Shown one piece after another: positions 17,235 to 20,560 of a stretch of DNA of 20,560 nt (position 1 is its first letter; each line of letters opens with the position of its first letter). The position numbers and the translations under genes are program-made. The notes under the pieces are model-generated. The model saw only the letters and a list, made by a program, of their open reading frames with translations. It ran no database searches and was not told the origin of the DNA. Origin of the DNA: Phallusia fumigata (taxonomy: Eukaryota; Chordata; Ascidiacea; Phlebobranchia; Ascidiidae); contig QXVZ01019998.1 of assembly GCA_008931825.1 (NCBI GenBank), forward strand, positions 1 through 20,560, in the 5' to 3' direction.

Positions 17235-20200
17235 ATGTCTGATCTCCAACCTTCAGTGTGTCCTGTAGCTGAAACTATTCACTTCAGTCAAATGTGTATG
17301 TTGTTTGAAAAACTACAAAAAGCCAAAAGTAAGTGCAAAAACAGTGTATGTGTATAGAAGTGGTCTTATTTTTCTTTCTATTCTAACTATCACCTTAACC
17401 AATATAAATGTCAGCTTCAGTAGTTAACTTTCTCCATCACCGGTAAACCTATTTTGTGTTAGCAACCCATGGAAATGCACTAACACTTGTACCATCCTGT
17501 TCTAAAAAGTAAAGTATCTTTTTTTTCATTGTGAAAACAGGCCTTTGGAGTTGAATGTTTGCAAACAGACTGTTTAGGTTTAGGGCCAACTTAGACCTGA
17601 TTTAAGGTGTATATTTATCTTTCTTCTTGCCTAATTAGCACTGGTCATGAATAAACTGTTGGTGAGTTCACTTTTGTTGATCACTTTTTTGCTTTGTATT
17701 TGCACAGACAACCAGGTTCGAATCAATGAGTTTAATTTATTTGTGAAGAGATGGAATGATCTGCAAACCGGGTTATCAACATTTTATCCTGCATTTAGAT
17801 TAATATTACCGCAGTTGGACAAAGAAAGGGCTGCATATGGTGTCAAGGTAACTATATCGGAACAAATTTTCATTAAAATGATCCCACGATAGATTTGATA
17901 AATATATAATGCCTAACTTCTGGTGAATAATTAAAGATAGTTGCTTGTGCAGAAAATGTTTAAGATATAACAACAGGGGTATGTACAGTTTTTACTTGGA
18001 TGTAGTGGTGAAAAGCAGAGATTATTGGCTTCCTCCTTCCCTCTATATGACAGGCACCCTTAGTTGCCTTTTTAATTGCAGCTGCACTCTGGCAGGCCAA
18101 TAATTTAACTTCATGATTTGACTTTTGCCTTGTCAGTCCAGTTGTGCATATGTTATGCTGAAATATAGCAAATTACAAAATCTCTTTTTTGCAAAACTAT
18201 CATTAATAACTAGATGTTGCAACTGTTAAATGTACACCACCATGTACTTAACACAAATGTATGACATTATGGTTAGTCCTAAAAGATGTGATGCCTTTCA
18301 CATGTACATACATTAACATTCCACTGTCAAGTACATTTATCTCCATTTAAAAAGTTTGGCCATGGCCCAAACAATGTCTTTAAGTGACTGTGATCTGAAG
18401 GTTAACAATTCTGAAAGAGCCATGTTTATTCTGTTTCATTGTTTTAAAAGAATTGATAGTTACTAGTTAACATGTCTGTTAAGACCCACATTTTTCTTGC
18501 AGAAACAATTATGTGATACAAAGTCAAAGTAATGAGGACTTTGAGTTTGTTTAATAATAACATTGACATGATAACATTTTTAAAATTTAGGAAACCCTGC
18601 TTGCAAAGTTGTACATTGATATTTTGGGTTTGTCTTCAACTGGACAGGATGCAAAAAAGCTTCTAAAGTTTCGCCATGTCAAACAAAGTTCAACTTCATC
18701 AGGTATGCTACACACAACAGTTTCATTTGGGTAGGCAATTAATATTAAAAACTTTTTTTTCACTAACCCCCTATACTTAAGTGATGGATCAGTGAACTAT
18801 GCCTTTTTATTGTTACTCCTTAATCATCATTATTTCATTGTATAGCGAAGTGGTAACAGTGATGTTTATAAACTTGCTTTAAACAAAGTTTATACGCAGC
18901 TTTGTTTTGAATGTTTAATTGTATATATTTCGCTGCAAAAAAAGTAATAGTAGTTTGATAATTTTTTTGCAAAGTATTGTGACTTTGGTCCTGTTGTTTT
19001 AACTTGTAATTGAAGTACAGGTACCTGAAACATTACCTTGTTTGTTTATGATGTTGTGTCACAAAATTCACCAAAGACTGCTTTATGTCAGGATATGAAG
19101 AGTTTGGAAGCTAGAAATGTTATAAATGCATTGTTTGTCTTTTCGTTGTTTAGGTGACTTTGCTGAAGTCGCATTTCACCATGTTCTTTCCAAGAGGTGC
19201 ATTAACAAGGGAAAGTGTACAATTGCCAATATTAATATGATGTTGGATGAGATTTCTATGCACAACAGCAACAAGAAAAAGGATTTGGTTAGCTAGTAAA
19301 AATTGCTGTCACTAGATTTTTTAAGTTGATTGCCCACACCACATCCAGTATTATTATTATTAACCCACTGTTACTAGTTTTAGTACTAAATGCAGCTAGT
19401 GCAAGTCTAAAAATTGGACAGATTGTAAAATCAGGTCATTGTGACATGTTAGTTGTATTGTTTGACCCTACAGAGACACAGCAGTTGTGATGCTACACCC
19501 CTTAAATGAGTTTGTCACAAACTAATAATAAGCTACTCTATGGAACAGCGCCACTGCAAAATAGTAACATCTGATTGATCTCATGTTTTGATCTGAAACA
19601 ATATCCAATTGGATAAAATTTTGACAGATTGTATGCAGGTTTTCTTTTGTTTTGTTTAGTAACAGTTTTTTTACCTTTTTAAACATTCATTTATACCCAC
19701 CATCTTGTAGAGGGTGTGGTTAAGCATGACTGCATACGATGGGCTCAGTATAGTTTCAAAACTAGAACCATAGTCCAAAAAGATTGAAAAACTTACAACC
19801 CAAACAAGGAGTTTTGGAGCCATCTTAAAAAGAAAATGATTATTGTATGCTAAAACAGTTGCTAGTAACCAGTAAACTGAAATAGAAATTACTAAATGTC
19901 CTTAAAGATACTTCTTATGGGTAGGTTTCACCTTTGCAGTCTTTTTATCAATCCATGGTATCAGCATCCATGCTTTTAACCTGAAACTAAAAGGCCGGAT
20001 AACTGAAGGACCATATGTAAAAAACAATAGATTTGATATTTTGTATCCTTTTTTATGGGTTTGGCCTAGGGTGTATGTGACATGACAATATTGAAAAAAA
20101 AAAACAACGTTGCAAATTTTGGATTGTTTTTATCTCAGATGAAAAAGTCTTTGTTGCACCTGATTCAGAAAACCTCTGCTTTGGAACAAAAATGGCTGAT

Positions 20201-20309
20201 ACGTATCATGCTTAAAGATATGAAGCTGCATCTGGGCCAGAAAACATTTTTGAAAGAATTTCATCCTGATGCAGAAGACTTATACAATGTTACAACAAAC
20301 TTAAGAATG
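17235..20309 (+). CDS. LIG4: DNA ligase IV, N-terminal part (runs off the right edge)
   Basis: DNA ligase IV works with XRCC4 in the nucleus to seal double-strand breaks by non-homologous end joining. Five exons join in frame: 17235-17328, 17708-17847, 18591-18702, 19154-19287 and 20139-20309, giving residues 1-217; phases are 1, 0, 1, 0, 0. Family motifs in order: FYPAFRLILPQLDKERAAYG (residues 56-75), LLAKLYIDIL, GDFAEVAFHHVL, and KTSALEQKWLIRIMLKDMKL, then FHPDAEDLYNVTTNL, all closely matching vertebrate LIG4. This covers most of the N-terminal DNA-binding domain. The adenylation domain with the catalytic lysine (KLDG motif) and the BRCT pair would lie beyond the window. The fourth donor, GTTAGC, is weak, but the join matches the family exactly. 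The gene is divergent from PHKB. Confidence 0.92.
17848..18590. other. LIG4 intron 2
   Basis: A 743-bp intron. A 9-bp inverted pair (ATTATTGGC at 18021-18029, complement at 18096-18104) is the only structure noticed, and it is too weak to call an element. Confidence 0.45.
18703..19153. other. LIG4 intron 3
   Basis: A 451-bp AT-rich intron with no supported internal feature. Confidence 0.45.
19288..20138. other. LIG4 intron 4
   Basis: An 851-bp intron with a weak donor (GTTAGC) and a good acceptor (TTTTATCTCAG). I see no gene, RNA or well-formed repeat in it. Confidence 0.45.
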
Positions 20310-20483
20310 GTAAGCAATGTTTTAACAGTTGAATATTGCAACCCTTTCATAAAAAAGTCATACATACATTATTATGCAATGTTAACTTATCAGCAAGTTT
20401 CTGATAGAAACACTTTGTCCAAGATAGTTAAACTTTTACAAAACAACAAACTTTTACAGGTCTTATATAATACCAGTGTTTCA

Positions 20484-20552
20484 TACCGGAACGAAAAGAA
20501 ATAACGTTATTCGGTCTGGGCAATTTATTTATTTCGGTATTTCGTTCCGGTA
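20484..20552. mobile_element. Short inverted-repeat element at the right edge
   Basis: TACCGGAACGAAA at 20484-20496 is exactly complementary to TTTCGTTCCGGTA at 20540-20552, with 43 bp between. The right side continues as CGATATT to the window end, so the element may be longer than seen. It lies in the LIG4 intron after exon 5. The ends resemble those of small non-autonomous DNA transposons; no family is assigned. Confidence 0.55.
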
Positions 20553-20560
20553 CCGATATT

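Noticed and set aside
17713-17725. GGTTCGAATC, which resembles a tRNA T-loop
   Set aside because: It lies within LIG4 exon 2 and encodes conserved-length protein; no acceptor stem, D arm or anticodon arm fits around it.
18021-18104. 9-bp inverted pair ATTATTGGC in LIG4 intron 2
   Set aside because: Too short and too far apart to distinguish from chance in AT-rich DNA.
20310-20504. Continuation of LIG4 exon 5 to the stop at 20504
   Set aside because: After 20309 there is a GTAAGC donor and the translation no longer resembles ligase IV, so it is intron.
1-20560. Bacterial or phage systems, CRISPR arrays, toxin-antitoxin pairs
   Set aside because: The window is spliced animal genomic DNA; no prokaryotic gene, ribosome-binding-site pattern or spaced direct repeats were seen.

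Overview
This is a 20.5-kb piece of AT-rich, intron-containing eukaryotic nuclear DNA. Three things point to a tunicate, most likely a Ciona-type ascidian: genes with many short introns (the smallest about 59-77 bp), tight gene packing, and animal proteins of chordate type. The species is inferred, not proven. There are no bacterial-style operons, CRISPR arrays, rRNA genes or credible tRNA genes.

Layout, left to right. 1-2355 is mostly gene-free, with one unexplained 165-codon open frame on the minus strand (696-1190) and small hairpins and repeats. 2356-2724 (minus) is an intronless TMEM254-like membrane protein gene. 2946-3474 holds a transposon-like segment and a perfect 37-bp palindrome. 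3893-5794 (plus) is a three-exon gene for a small unrecognised membrane protein; its second intron carries a probable hAT-type non-autonomous element. 6313-16099 (minus) is a complete 20-exon gene for the beta regulatory subunit of phosphorylase kinase (PHKB), 1082 residues as assembled here, ending in a CaaX-like Cys-Ser-Ile-Cys. 17235 to the right edge (plus) is the 5' part of DNA ligase IV (LIG4): five coding exons, 217 residues, cut off before the catalytic lysine.

PHKB and LIG4 are head to head with about 1.1 kb between their start codons, so they may share a promoter region. The small membrane-protein gene and PHKB converge, with polyadenylation signals close after each stop. TMEM254-like and the small membrane-protein gene diverge. 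The genes do not form a pathway: phosphorylase kinase controls glycogen breakdown, and ligase IV seals double-strand breaks in non-homologous end joining.

The most unusual content is in the introns and spacers. There is a 219-bp foldback element with a hammerhead-ribozyme-like core, a 120-bp element with perfect 15-bp inverted ends around a WD40-repeat coding fragment (a relative lies in the PHKB/LIG4 spacer), a 236-bp foldback element beside an orphan exon-like open frame, and a 13-bp inverted-repeat element at the right edge. All exon joins were made by hand from GT-AG sites, reading frame and remembered family alignment; no transcript or database search was available.
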